NCBI RefSeq assembly: GCF_035594125.1
Contig: NC_087158.1
Location: 16,001-80,000, forward strand
Source: Scylla paramamosain
Taxonomy: Eukaryota > Arthropoda > Malacostraca > Decapoda > Portunidae
Direction: 5' to 3'
DNA: 64,000 bases
The translations under genes were made by a program, and so were the position numbers. The notes beneath the pieces were generated by a model. The model saw only the letters and a program-made list of their open reading frames with translations. It did not search any database and had not been told where the DNA came from. Positions 1 through 13,142 of the stretch are shown here, in pieces (the stretch's first letter is position 1; every line of letters starts with the position of its first letter).

Positions 1-514
1 AGAGTAAAGATGCCACATGAAGAGCTGCAGGTAAATGCTGTGATTAGTGTAGATCCTAATGAAGAGTTACCATAGAAAATACACAAACATCATTGAGACA
101 ATAGTTGTGACTTAACATGCTTATACACATTCACAGGTCCTTGATACACATGATTCAAGCCTGACACTTGAGGAATATTACTTTGTAAGTAATGGAGGTG
201 CAGCTCAGAGGTGTTTCAGAATATAGCTCTCAGTGGCTGATGCATGGAATAAGTTCATGATGTGCGATTCAGTACCTCAAATAAGTGACTCAGTCTGTGA
301 TATAAGTAATAATGCAAGCTGTTGAATCATGGACGTGCGCCTCAGAATGTGTGACCTCGTAGCTTTGCCCGGACCAGCATAGTCCAACCCTAACCTAGGC
401 CAACACAGCCAGTAATAGCTTTGTGAAACACCAAAATATAGATAATCATTATTATCATCTGCAGCCACCATGCCTCCACCCACCACCTACACAAAAATTT
501 AATGTCTTCCACTG

Positions 515-854
<340 letters not shown>

Positions 855-1196
855 ATAATTTTTGTTCATTGTTCGCATCTCGCTATGCACTCTACCTTCC
901 ATCATATCTTCAGTTTTAAGCCTTTCGTAACGACATCATAAATTTGTGGATTGACTTTTATTTATTTATTTATTTATTTATTTTGTTGATCAAACCTTCT
1001 GTTTGGGTGTTCCTTTTTCACGTGATCGCATATCAGGGTCTTCTTTGAAGTATAAAGCACCACGTTATCCTGCGACCTTTGATTTGTGACAGATATCATA
1101 TGGTCATTATTAATAAAAGGAAGCAGATGGTAATAGTGAACTGCATTACATAACCACGCATCTGTCGCTTTGATAAACCAAAATGCAGTATTTCTG

Positions 1197-1259
<63 letters not shown>

Positions 1260-1308
1260 ATAGCTGTAGTAGTACAAATACTATTTCATATGACACAGAG
1301 ACATGAGA

Positions 1309-1351
<43 letters not shown>
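1197..1351. repeat. Palindromic (CTA)n(TAG)n plus (AAT)n
   Basis: A run of CTA triplets switches directly to TAG triplets at about 1229, so the two halves are reverse complements and could form a hairpin. After a spacer of about 55 bases comes an (AAT)n run from about 1311. The stretch 1352-3130 holds no gene that I can support; it has modest GC-richer patches near 1390-1600 and 1970-2250. Confidence 0.9.
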
Positions 1352-1354
<3 letters not shown>

Positions 1355-3125
1355 GTAAAATTATACGAACTTAACACTGTTAGGCTCGTAGTGCGGAAGG
1401 TTGGCGGGCAGTAGCGGCCAATCAGACAGACGGACGTGTAGGGGAACTAAAACTACAGATAGCGACCTGATATCTACCCCACCAGCCTTCATGATTGCGC
1501 TGAGGTACCCCCGCCACCCAGATAAACCTCATTTGGCCCCAAGCCCCACTTGCACACACACGGTAATTCTTGTAGTGGTGTAATTGTAATGGGCGATTGT
1601 TGTTTATTTACTAAGTGGGTGGTAGTGTGTAGGATTGAGATCGTGGTGTGATGGTGGGTTATAGTGGGGGTGGTGTGGGGGTATTGACACTATAACGCAA
1701 CACTGCACACACAAACAGACGGTAAATTTTCTAGTGATGTAGTAGTAATGGACTGGTGTGGGTTATGCATATTGAGAAATGGGTGGTGGTTGGTAGGATT
1801 GAGGTCATTACTATCGGAATGGGGCTGGTGGTTGTGGAGAGTACTGTGGGATACGTACACTTTATATTAAGCAACACAACACACGTTACCCTCATTTCCA
1901 CACACAACTCGCCCCCGTGGACAGTTATGGTTTGTCATTTGCCAGTCATCCTCTATTTATACTTGTACACGTCAAGACGAGCCCTGCGGCAGACAAAACA
2001 GACTTAGTACTGAGTGATGACAAGCTCTCAGGTGCTGGTTTGTTTATCTCCCTCAGTGCAGTGATGTGACTGATTTTGTGGCGTCAGCTGATAGTCTGAG
2101 ATGGCAAGGTGGCATCTGTCAACAGCAGTCGGGTGTCTCCTGCAACAGTGAAAGCATTTGTAAACAAAGTCAAGTGCCACGTGAGAGCCTTGACTTTCTT
2201 GTCTGTATAGCTGTGTAAATAGGGTGAAGCGGTTCTTGGCTTGTGTTGTCTTTAGTATAGAAAATGCTTAAACTTTTAGAGAGGATGGCTTGCTGCTGTT
2301 GACAGTTGCCACTTCACAGACTGAGAATGATGCCTTCATACTGTAAAAATCTTAAACATTGCAATAACACAATAGGTATAGAAATTAATTGCAGTACTGT
2401 ATAGTAGGTTAAAAATTGCACATGTATGGGAATGAACATGTGGCAATGGAAGTTGTGGCTGTCTTGAGCTGTTTTATCCAGTACACTCATCATAGGGCCT
2501 GGGTGAGCCACAGGTTGTGATGTATGGCAATACACTTCTCATCAGTGATCAAGCTTTTGGAATCACCTTATAGAAGTATTACAGCATCCTTCTCATTATT
2601 ATGAGATTTTCATCTTTCTGCTTTGAAACCAGCTTGCAGTGACCTCACATTTCTGGTCAGTCAATCTCTGCTTTAGCAAGAGTGACTACAATGTTTCATT
2701 GAGTGAAGAGTCACGTACCGTGACCTTTGAGCTGCTGTAGGTTCAACTCGCTAGTATTGGTTAGAGGCAGTTATGATGTAGGGGCATAAATGTAATGCTT
2801 GTGCAGTGCCTCCTTTTGTAACGTGTCATGCCATTCTTGATGTGATCAGTGCAGGATGATAAGACCCGGGTCACATTGACTCCATGTATTAATTGAATCG
2901 ATCAGATCCTGAGAACGTGAGAGAATGTGAACCAATTCTCATGAGGGTAGAAAGTAAACTGGTAATGTACAGCTCAGCCTTACAGAAACAACATTGCAGA
3001 TTTATGTCAGTGCACAGATTTACTTATCCTTTAACTGACCATGCAGATGAATTTGTCTGCCCATGAAGCTTATTAAGTAGGAAAAATCTAGTTTTTGCCA
3101 TGTCTACTTGGATGAATTTGTTGCC

Positions 3126-3289
<164 letters not shown>

Positions 3290-4032
3290 TTAGGTATTGG
3301 GACCATAGCGTCTGTCAGGAGCCAATATATTTTTTGGGATTCTTTTTAATAAGCATTCTTTTCCTCTTTAAAGAACATCTTACAGTTTCATTATCAGATT
3401 ACTGAGTATAGTGTTTATCACTGAGCTCATGAAATATCTTATCAACTATTTTGCCTGTGATAAGGATTAAGATGATGTGACACTGCTCTACTTGAGATGA
3501 TATCCTCTCTGTGATATCTATGATGACTCCAACATACATCTTTGATTTTTTTATATTTTTTATGTGATGAGACTGGTTTTGCTGCATCACCATTGATGCA
3601 TCTGATAGTTTAAGTGTATCTGCAGATTTTGACAGTTGCTTTTGTGGGATTCTAAGAACTGACTTGCTTGAACAAAAAACTGCCTTGATGCTGGTGACTT
3701 ATTTGATGATGTGTTGAGCTTTATTTATCACAAGGTACTTGAGGCATTCTCAGTCTGGATATCTGCAGTTTGACGTACATAAGAAATTTACAGCATACAT
3801 ACTTCATTGTTAACTGAATAGTATTGTCTTGTGATCTGGTGCCTGTGTATTTGTTTTTCATATGCTTCCTGTGGGAGTTGTTTCAACACCTCAATAGATT
3901 GCTTGCACAAGTTAGTACTTAGACAGGAGGATTGACAGCACACCCATGCTTATGTTCCCTTTTCAGGTGTTGCCCTTTAGGTAGTGAGGAGAGACAGGTA
4001 CCAGCAGGAGCAGTAGTGGTAACAACAGCAGG

Positions 4033-4173
4033 ATGGGGAGCTTCAGCAAGATCCTGCCATACTCCTGCTATGAGCTCGGCCACTGCTGGAAACACTCGTG
4101 CTCCTCAGCCTCCTTTGAAATCTGTATCATTGGGTTCATTGAAAGCATCAAAATCTATGGTGTGGTGTACTTG
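4033..4173 (+). CDS. TMEM135: TMEM135-like protein, coding exon 1
   Basis: Encodes the N-terminal 47 residues of a protein resembling transmembrane protein 135, a multi-pass membrane protein linked in animals to peroxisomal and mitochondrial metabolism. The start is the ATG at 4033. The residues after it (MGSFSKILPYSCYELGHCW) match the conserved Cys/Tyr/Glu-Gly-His N-terminus of the family, and the exon continues to a hydrophobic segment ending GVVYL. The exon has a good acceptor (TTTTCAG, ending 3966), 66 bases of apparent 5' UTR, and a GTATGT donor in phase 0 at 4174. Two other frames are also partly open across it, but only this one resembles a known family. Identification is from remembered family similarity, not a search. 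Confidence 0.82.
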
Positions 4174-4738
4174 GTATGTGACCTTTTTTTTTTTTTTTTA
4201 TGTTAGAGGGATACTATCCTCATTGTGTCTAGTAAACTGTTCTAGCAACTGCACTGGCTTCCTAAGCTTGATGGAAGTTTAGAATATAATTTAAAAAGGT
4301 AACACTTGGCAGTAAAGGGGTGATTGCGATAAAATATTGCATTGCATCTACTGTAATTTTATTTTGGCTCATTAGAATTATCTACAGTTACTGAAAATGT
4401 GTGTGATGGTGTCATTAGGTGACAAAATGTTAAAGATTACTGTTACTATATTGGTAAAAAGAGGTGAAAATGGATTATAGCTATGCATAGAACTTTTCAT
4501 ATCAATTACCTTATGCCATGATAGATCTGGTGTAAGTAGAGTGTGAGGTGAAGGGGAATATGATTTTGCTTTCTGGCTTCAGAAGTGGAAGGAAGACTTT
4601 GATCAGGAGTTAATAATTTTACTTGCTTGCTTTCTTTATTTCTCCTTTTCTTTCCTTTTTCTTTTGAATTGGGAATGACACTTTGTATTTTGAGGTTTAT
4701 CTTTGTAATATTAATGACTTGCATTTGCTTGCCTGCAG

Positions 4739-4870
4739 CTAACCGGTCTTGTGAATGCTCGGAAAATAAGTATGAAGTATGGAAAAAAAGCTCTTGAAGA
4801 ACTACTTAACATCAGTTTGTTTCCTGACAGTCAATGCTTTTGGGTACATTGGCTCCTACTGTGTTGTCAG
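4739..4870 (+). CDS. TMEM135: TMEM135-like coding exon 2, with frameshift
   Basis: Continues TMEM135 in phase 0 after an acceptor at TTGCCTGCAG. The first part reads LTGLVNARKISMKYGKKALE and ELLNIS. The family-conserved continuation (FLTVNAFGYIGSYCVVR, compare the FLTANG region of vertebrate TMEM135) lies one base out of frame, consistent with one extra T at 4820-4822. The donor GTAAGC at 4871 fits the shifted frame (phase 2). No further TMEM135 exon could be found downstream, and the complete TMEM41A-like gene follows on the same strand. Either the assembly has an indel here, or this is a truncated, decaying gene copy. The sequence alone does not decide. Confidence 0.75.
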
Positions 4871-5578
4871 GTAAGCATGCCAGATGTGGCCTTTCCCATG
4901 CACATGTTGGGGCAGTTTGGAAGTAGTAAGTGTAATATACATGCTATTATACTGAGTGTGTCATGCTTGCTTTTACTCTGGGAAATTTATATGAAACCAT
5001 GGAGTTGCATAACAAAGTAATCTTTTTCTGTTTATTTACTTATTTGTTTATTTATTTTTTATGTTTTTGTGCATGGATAGTCAATTAATTAAGATATAGT
5101 ATAGTTTATGTGAATGAATACACATTTAAGTAGTCAGTGGTCATAGTGTGTTGTGATCAGCTCCCACAATTCTTGTTACTACACAAACCAAGTATAGTGC
5201 ATGAGTTCTTGTTGGTTAGTTTGGAGAGAGGAGGTGACCATAGGATATTGATGAAGGACAGCCATTGAAGCACTTCATCATTAGCATATAAAATGACAAA
5301 AAAATTTGTATTTTCCAGTTGGAACAAGATAAAATACTGTAAAATTAGTATTTTCCTGTTGGAACAAGATAAAATACTGTAAAATAGAAAATACTGTATT
5401 TGACAGTTTATAAGACATATGGGGTTATAAGATGCATCTCAGTTTGGGCAGGCATTGAAAAAAAAAAAAGATAAATAAATGGGTTTAAGCTCTGTATATG
5501 AAGTGAAGGATTTAACCTGACATTTGATGCCCTCTCATATGTATTCAGATCCTTCATATGTATTCAGATCTCTCTCTC
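4871..5578. other. Intronic or intergenic, no gene seen
   Basis: A+T-rich DNA with no recognisable exon. It contains a short imperfect duplication around 5310-5385, where a segment of about 35 bases including GTTGGAACAAGATAAAATACTG occurs twice in tandem. An A-run lies near 5458. Confidence 0.6.
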
Positions 5579-5652
5579 TCCAGGAGAGAGAGAGATGCTG
5601 ATTGTTAAAGGCAGTGTGTGAAGCCTGCCCACTGTCTTTGTATATACAGGTT

Positions 5653-5722
<70 letters not shown>

Positions 5723-6161
5723 TGTTTGTTTGTTTTGTATCCTCCACACTGCTGGTCTTAATCTAGCTTGCCAAACTAAATGAAGTCATCCACAGCCACA
5801 GCCTTATTCTTCCTTTCATTTGTATCTACACAGTCCTATGAGCAGCTCCTCCTCCTCCTCCTCCTCCTCCTCCTCCTCCTCCTCCTCCTCCTCCTCCTCC
5901 TCCTCCTCCTCCTCCTCCTCCTCCTCCTCCTTGTCTTCCTTCTATTATTCCTGTTTCCTTGTATGTCTTATTCCTCCTCCTCCTCCTCCTCCTCCTCCTC
6001 CTCCTCTTAATGTTTTCTCTTTCACTGCTGTTCATGAAAGTGTTGAAGAAATATTATTTATATCTGGCAGTGATCAGACCTCATGTACAGGTGTGGTCCC
6101 TTACTACAGACACAGCCTAAGGTAACCTAACCCAATCATTTCAGAAGGTGGAATTTGAGTC
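5579..6161 (+). repeat. 0.58 kb dispersed duplication, copy 1
   Basis: Near-identical by eye to 8090-8682. Shared order: GAGAGAGAGATGCTG segment, (GT)n, a unique linker, a long (CTC)n, CTTGTCTTCC spacer, a second (TCC)n, then a unique segment ending GGTGGAATTTGAG. The copies differ in repeat length and in a few substitutions (for example ATTATTTAT versus ATTAGTTAT near 6052/8574). Poly-Leu, poly-Ser and poly-Pro frames here are repeat translations. Confidence 0.93.
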
Positions 6162-6587
6162 GGCCAAGCTTCAGAAATGCAGGAAGGATTAGCGGTGATG
6201 ACTGCAGGCTGCCATCGACCCGCAGGTAATTACTGTCTATTTGTCTGGTCAACTGTCTATATTTATATTATTCCTGCTGGTCTGGTCTATTTATATTATT
6301 CCTCCTGCTGAATCCACTATTTTTCTCCACTAATGTATTATTCCACTATGTCAGCCAATGTTAAATACAGTTACTTTGCATCTTTAAACTTCAGTCTTCC
6401 CTTTATGTGTGACAATAACAGTTTCAATCTTGGATATGATATGTCACTCAGTCATTCAGTCAGTCAGTCACTCAGTCACACAGTTATTCATCAATGAGTG
6501 AGTCCTACCTTCACTGTATACCCAGTGTGTATACAGTGACAGATTTCACTCACTCACTCACCCCTCCCACCTGCTTCCCACCCCCAG

Positions 6588-6720
6588 GTCATCACAGGAA
6601 TCAAATGCAGCATCAGTATGGCTCACCAAACACTTCCCCTCACACTGGTGGTGTTGACCTGCCTTGTGAACACCTGCCCTCCTGTGTTCCTGCCCTTAAT
6701 AGCCCTCCAGGTGACATCAG
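6588..6720 (+). other. Exon-like segment, unassigned
   Basis: A stretch of 133 bases bounded by an acceptor (CACCCCCAG) and a strong donor (GTAAGT at 6721). The phase-0 frame is fully open and hydrophobic over about 27 residues (LPLTLVVLTCLVNT and onward), like a membrane segment. Another frame is also open and polar. Neither matches the expected next part of TMEM135, and the phases do not join cleanly to the exon at 4739. It could be an exon of an unrecognised gene or chance. No function is proposed. Confidence 0.25.
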
Positions 6721-6775
6721 GTAAGTCAGACACCTATCTTTCACTTAATAGCTCTCTCAACCCCTAGTGGAAAGG

Positions 6776-6899
<124 letters not shown>

Positions 6900-7166
6900 A
6901 GCTGGCCACACACATTTAAAGTCATTTTTTTAATTTTTACAAAGTTTAGACATAGACAGATAGAAGAATTTGTTTGTTGAATGCCTAATTGCCTCATTTC
7001 TGGTATTTTAATGATTTTTTAATTGTTAGGCAAGGCGCACATTGAGACGCAGGGCAGCACAGAGCAGGGCAGACGCAGGGCAGGGCAGGGCAGGGCAGCA
7101 CAGCGCAGCACAGGCGTGGTGCGCACATTGAGAAGCAGGCTGTCGTCCTGTGCGGTAGTGTTGATC

Positions 7167-7343
7167 ATGGCTGTTGCCAAAAATTACTTTGGAAACCTTA
7201 GTTCCGATTCCGACTCAGAAAACGAGTTGGAGAAAGTAATGTTATTATATGACATTTGTAGAGCAAAGAGGTCAGTGTGGAGGAGTGAATACTTGGAGAA
7301 GAGGAAAACACATGGAGAATTTGCCCATAACTCGTTCTTATAA
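7167..7343 (+). pseudogene. Harbinger nuclease N-terminal remnant
   Basis: 58 residues from ATG 7167 to a stop at 7343. It opens with an acidic Ser/Asp-rich stretch (SSDSDSENELEK) and ends in EYLEKRKTHGEFAH, which resembles the conserved segment before the catalytic domain in Harbinger nucleases (R-x-x-G-E-[FY]-x-x-L). All DDE catalytic residues are missing because the internal deletion cuts at about 7326-7332. Confidence 0.7.
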
Positions 7344-7429
7344 GTTCCTCTCATATAATCAGGATGACTAGTGTCATACAGCACTCTTTGATGGCGAACA
7401 GCCTCTATGAGTTGCTCTGTGGACGACAT
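7325..7429 (-). pseudogene. Harbinger MADF/Myb-SANT accessory protein remnant
   Basis: Reads from ATG at 7429 on the minus strand: about 35 residues including EQLIEAVRHQRVLYDTSH and PDYMR..YKNELW. This is the typical first half of a MADF (Myb/SANT-like) DNA-binding domain. The frame then runs into the antisense of the nuclease remnant, so the rest of the domain is deleted. The two protein starts converge on one short junction. Confidence 0.78.
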
Positions 7430-7653
7430 TGTGAGTACTAAAGAGCAAGTTGCTATCAAGCTGCGCCGCACGTGGCACAGGAAACTGCGTTCGAACGACT
7501 GCGTCGCGCTGGCCGGCACAGGTCTGCATCTGTGCTGTGCTGTCCTGCGTGTCAATATGTGTGCTTAGGTTTAAACCGGTGAGATGCAGTTTTCTGCCCT
7601 GCTCTGTGCTGTGTCGCCTGTGTTGCCTGCGTCTCAATGTGCGCCCAGCCTTA

Positions 7654-8089
7654 GGGTGTTCAAGGGTTTTTTTCATAATATTAGTGATAGTTTTGCAGGC
7701 TCTGCTTATTTATCTGTCTGTTATTTTATCTATTAATCTCTCAGTTTACCCATTTATCTAAGTATCTGCTGGACCTAACCTAACTAGGCCTATCTCTGCT
7801 TGTCTCAATGTCTATCTGTTTACCTAATCTAACCATCTATCTCTCAGTCTATTTAACTTTGTTTAACCATTTATCTATCTCTCTATCTCAATCTATGTAA
7901 CTAAGTACCTACCTAATCTAACCATCTCTATCTCTCTCTCTCAGAATGTGGATGAGGGGACAAGAGAGCCAGTGTTCCAAGTACCACCACCATCACCACT
8001 GCCACCACCACCACCACCACCACCATCAGGAGCACAGATTCACTGAAGTCTCTACCAAGATTTCTTTGAGTTTTTTGATAAATTTAACT
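7654..8089. other. Degenerate CTAT/CTAAC region with possible terminal exon
   Basis: Low-complexity CTAT, CTAAC and CTCT motifs run from about 7700 to 7944. They end in a TCTCTCTCTCAG acceptor-like signal followed by an open frame (NVDEGTREPVFQV, then Pro-rich, stop near 8045). This may be a terminal exon whose pyrimidine tract is a microsatellite, but no family is recognised and the Pro run is a CCA repeat. Confidence 0.2.
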
Positions 8090-8861
<772 letters not shown>

Positions 8862-9826
8862 GGAATTATACTGTATATTAAGAAATATCATTAAAGAGTG
8901 TGTGTGTGTGTGTGTGTAAAAAGTGTTTGCATTATTGTGCATTTGATATTATAGCCCCAGGTTCTTAAAATTTTCTGGTTTCATGATTTATAAAGATTGC
9001 TATTTTTAATAAAGTTATTGAAATTGTTATTGAGTGTTTGTATTGAACTCTTTAGCTTTGTAATAGTGTGCGTCTCATCATGCATTCATTAATGATGTAG
9101 AGTGGAAATGTCCACTCCTATCATGCATAATATCAATGCATTATTGGTTTATGTTGTTATTTGTGTATAAATTGTAAAGTTATGCCAGTCTATTTTAGTA
9201 CAAACTAAATATCGGCTGGAAGAGAGGACAGGTAATGGCACACTAAAACACAGGAAGGGACAATGATATAACCATCCAATTTAACAATACACAGAGGAAG
9301 AAGAATGAGAAAGCAATAAAAATGGATTATTTAATGGATGATTAATAGACCCTCATTTGTAATCTTATTTCAGGCAAGAATATTAAAAGAGACAGCTGGC
9401 TTGCCCTTTGTACTTGTTCATACGTGACAGAATGAGAGATCTAGGGGTGGGGGTGACACCTGGAAATGGGTATGATTCACGAAGGGATTGATTTATTGCT
9501 TGACTGGCTGATTAAGAAAAGAAGGCGTGGTAGTGGAGGGTGGGGGGAAAGGCGCCCCAACTTTCCAGTCGTATATGGAGTCGAAGGGAGTTCTACAGGA
9601 TTATTCATGTATTTGTTGCTTTTAGCTGTGAATTATCTGGTGGTGTAATTGTTATGACCCCGTAAGTTGATTTACTATTCATTTCGTCTTTCTGAACGCA
9701 AAATAACATGTTGTACTTCTGCCTGTTGTACACTTTCCTAAACGCAATTTAGGTCTTATTAATGTGGCATTTAAGCAGATTCACTCAGGGAATGAGAAGT
9801 AAATGATAGCTATCAAGCAGTAGATT

Positions 9827-9828
<2 letters not shown>

Positions 9829-9875
<47 letters not shown>

Positions 9876-10514
9876 TACGATATCTAATATAAAGAAGCAA
9901 TAATATTTAAGCAAGTACACACAGTAATCTTATAGTAATTTAATGAAAACAATACCAGCAAAGAAAAATATGAGAAAATGCATAATTTACTACGAAATCC
10001 AAAATGCGAAAAAAAACCTTGCCAAATTGAACCGTCCCACGAAGGTTATGGATGGAGTTTTGATGCAATGAGCCTCAGTTATACTTAAAACACTCAACAA
10101 ATATAACACCTGCCAAAATAAATGAATAAATAAATAAAATAAATCAATAAATCAAAATAAAAACGCGAGAAAACCTTTAAATTATCACAACGCGAAAAAT
10201 ACACACACGCCAAACTGGATGCGTCATTACTTAATAGTCATTGGAACTGTTATCCCCCCAATAGTTTATAGCCAACCCCCCTCCCCCCACCTTCCCTGCC
10301 TTGAGGAACACCTTCACTTATGTCCTGCTATTGTCGTGCTATTGGCTAGATTTGAGCATTTTAACCTCGAATTCACATACACGTACATATTTATCTCTAT
10401 CTCCTTGCAATAATTATAATAGTCTTCCTGGCTTAATTTTTGTTTATTCATTATTCCTTATGTGCTTATTAATTGTCATTTGTCTAATTCCCTATGTTTT
10501 AGTCTCGGTACTTT

Positions 10515-10562
<48 letters not shown>

Positions 10563-10837
10563 CCGACTCTGGCCCTTGCAATGAAGGGGCTTAATTGTTT
10601 ATTTACTGTTCCTTACGTGTTTATTGATTATATGTGAGCTATTTATTTGATATTCATGATTTTTTAAAACTACGTATTTCTTGATATGATAGTTTTATCT
10701 TTTCGTGTTTTCTGGCTTAAGTTTTGTTTATTATTCCTTGTTTGTGTTATTAGGTAAATAATAATTATTCGTCTTATTTCTCGTAGTTTAATGGAATTTT
10801 TAGCACTTTAATGAGTTCCTCACCAGTCATTTTATTC

Positions 10838-10914
<77 letters not shown>

Positions 10915-10977
10915 TCTAAATGGATAAAAAAAAAAAATCAGTTACAGTATTTTATTTATATACAAGAAAATGCATGA
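9829..10977. repeat. Simple-repeat-rich A+T region, no gene
   Basis: Contains (CT)n at 9829-9871, a T homopolymer at 10517-10557 and (GA)n at about 10843-10912. The sequence between them is A+T-rich and shows no coding similarity. Confidence 0.85.
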
Positions 10978-11041
10978 TAATAATAATAATAACAATAATA
11001 ATAATAATAATAATAATAATATTTAAATACAAGGAAAATAT

Positions 11042-11086
<45 letters not shown>

Positions 11087-11106
11087 TTTAAATACAAGGA
11101 AAATAT

Positions 11107-11151
<45 letters not shown>

Positions 11152-11171
11152 TTTAAATACAAGGAAAATAT

Positions 11172-11204
<33 letters not shown>

Positions 11205-11222
11205 TTTAAATACAAGGAAAAT

Positions 11223-11285
<63 letters not shown>

Positions 11286-11305
11286 TTTAAATACAAGGAA
11301 AATAT

Positions 11306-11369
<64 letters not shown>
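10978..11369. repeat. Composite tandem array: unique 22-mer alternating with (TAA)n
   Basis: At least five copies of a segment reading ATTTAAATACAAGGAAAAT(ATG) alternate with variable-length (TAA)n runs, near 11020, 11088, 11149, 11205 and 11284. A diverged first copy (ATTTATATACAAGAAAATGC) lies at about 10950. The array is a minisatellite whose unit contains its own microsatellite. Confidence 0.92.
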
Positions 11370-11370
<1 letters not shown>

Positions 11371-11640
11371 TGCTTTTATCTTACACAGATAAATAGTTTT
11401 TATAAATAGTTTATTGACCATAAACATTGTGTACATACACACAAAATTAAATAGAACAAGTAAAAATTTCAAAATGTAGTGAGTGACACACAGAAGACTG
11501 GTGACAAAACCTACTAAAGTCCATTAAATGATTGGCTGTCTCAAGTTTCCACATCATCAGTTGAACACACTGCTCCTTAGCACTCAGAGATGGACAAGCT
11601 TTTCATGGCTTGTGTCAATGGAGACAACACGTGTAGGGGA

Positions 11641-11744
11641 TTTATTTGTTCTGTTTTTTCTCGTCCTACTCACTCTTCCTCTTGAGCCACGCCGGCTTCT
11701 TGTTATTCAGCACATGCTTGTGCTTCTTGAACACCGGTCTCATA
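11641..11744 (-). CDS. Possible terminal exon of an unrecognised gene
   Basis: On the minus strand, an acceptor (CTCTATCCAG) precedes a 26-codon frame from the ATG at 11743 to a TAG at 11666. The product is very basic (MRPVFKKHKHVLNNKKPAWL, then KRKSE). An AATAAA lies about 20 bases after the stop (complement of 11641-11646). The combination suggests a true last exon of a minus-strand gene with a lysine-rich tail. I do not recognise the family, and no upstream partner exon was found. Confidence 0.3.
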
Positions 11745-11849
11745 CTGGATAGAGACAGTAATGTATGGAGGTTTGACCATAACATCCCTACTACAGTGGC
11801 TCAGAGCCACACCATCACTTGTTGCTTGTCCACTAGTAAATAATGAAGA

Positions 11850-13142
11850 CTGCAACCCTCATGCCAGCTACACTATACAAGTATTTACAAATTAATGGTT
11901 GGATTTTCAAAAGATCTCTGATACAAGAAAGCTTATAAATATTGTGAAAGCTTCTAGTCAATGTTATATCATTTGCTTCAACAGAGGAAGAATAATTCTA
12001 CAAATGAGATTTTATCAGCATTAACTTAACCATGTCATTCTAAATTATTCTACCTAGTTTCCAGGGACTTCAGCAGTGAGTAGCTTAACCAGCACACAGG
12101 AAAGACAGTGGGAAATTAAGATATAACAGGGGTGGCCACAGGAAGTAGTCCAGCCATCTCCATACCCATGAATTTTGGTTTGTGTGCCATTGGGGTGAAA
12201 TCAGAAAGTGATGCGCATACATTTTAGTAAGATTTAAGAAGAATACTGTGAGCTTTGCAGTGTTTTCTCCTTCAGTCAGCTGCATAAAAATGACATCTGG
12301 GAAAAAATATTGATCAGTCTTTTGAAAATCCAGCTTCACCTGAGTATTACATCATTAATTAACCTTGTGTGTAAGTTAGTGCAGTACTGTATAAGTGCTA
12401 AGGTCCAGAACCAAATATTTGTTATGCAAATATTTCTGGTAGCACTTTCCACACATGTTGCTCTATAAAAAAAATTAATGTATAATTTTGAGTGGTTTTG
12501 GTTGTGCTGTGTTAAGAGAAGTTAGTGCTTGACATCACAAGTTTTTTGGGGCAAGACTATTTGCATTAAGGAAGCCCCACATTGCTATTTTTAAAAGTAA
12601 TAAATAATGTTTTAAAAATAAATGTTGCCACATGAAATTTCTGTATTTTCTTGCAGTGTACTAAAGACAGCATTGTAAAGCTCAGAATATCTTGAGGCAA
12701 CTGTATTAAAAGAACAAAATCCATGACCACAATGTAATTCATAATTGCTAGTGAAGGCATATGAAGACACATCATTTACAAACTGTAATGCTTTTGACAA
12801 ATGAAACTTTGCCAGAACAGACTGCCATAGAGGAGAGAATACAGGTGAAATTTACAAACCACACATCTGTGAACTCAAGCTTCATTCATTAAAGTAATCT
12901 GAGGGGAAATTCCAGATTCTTCTGTAGTAATGATATATATGCACACATCATAACAGTTACACACTTTTGATAACATGTAAAAGTGTTTTGTGGCAAAGTT
13001 AATGAAGGGTTTTAAAGCAAACTTCACAACTGTTCTTAATTTCATAACTGGGAAGACTAAGTAATAATATTTACAATACTCTGACAGCTAATTCAGACAC
13101 ACCACACTCATACTAGCATTCCTATAACTTGCTTAATACTCA
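11850..13142. other. No gene recognised
   Basis: A+T-rich, mostly single-copy sequence with several short open frames lacking family resemblance. It lies downstream (minus-strand sense) of the otopetrin-like relic. Confidence 0.6.

Larger units (their letters stand above)
7029..7650. mobile_element. PIF/Harbinger deletion derivative with TTA target duplication
   Basis: A 622-base element with long inverted ends. The left end (GGCAAGGCGCACATTGAGAC) and the reverse complement of the right end (GGCTGGGCGCACATTGAGAC) agree almost fully and continue into related GCAGGGCAG-rich subterminal repeats. A second, inner copy of the end motif lies at about 7121-7143. It is flanked by TTA on both sides (7026-7028 and 7651-7653), the TWA-type 3-bp duplication known for PIF/Harbinger transposons. 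Inside are the 5' ends of two divergently placed genes facing each other: a nuclease-type N-terminus on + and a MADF/Myb-SANT-type start on -. Their middles have been deleted. This two-gene layout is diagnostic for Harbinger elements in animals. It should be non-autonomous. Confidence 0.88.

Noticed and set aside
2314..2535. 73-residue minus-strand open frame
   Set aside because: No family resemblance, no splice signals in keeping, and A+T-rich context makes chance frames of this size likely.
6145..6237. Possible exon between CATTTCAG and GTAATT
   Set aside because: The most natural frame (KVEFESAKLQKCRKD) hits stops, and the left edge lies inside the dispersed duplication; insufficient to call.
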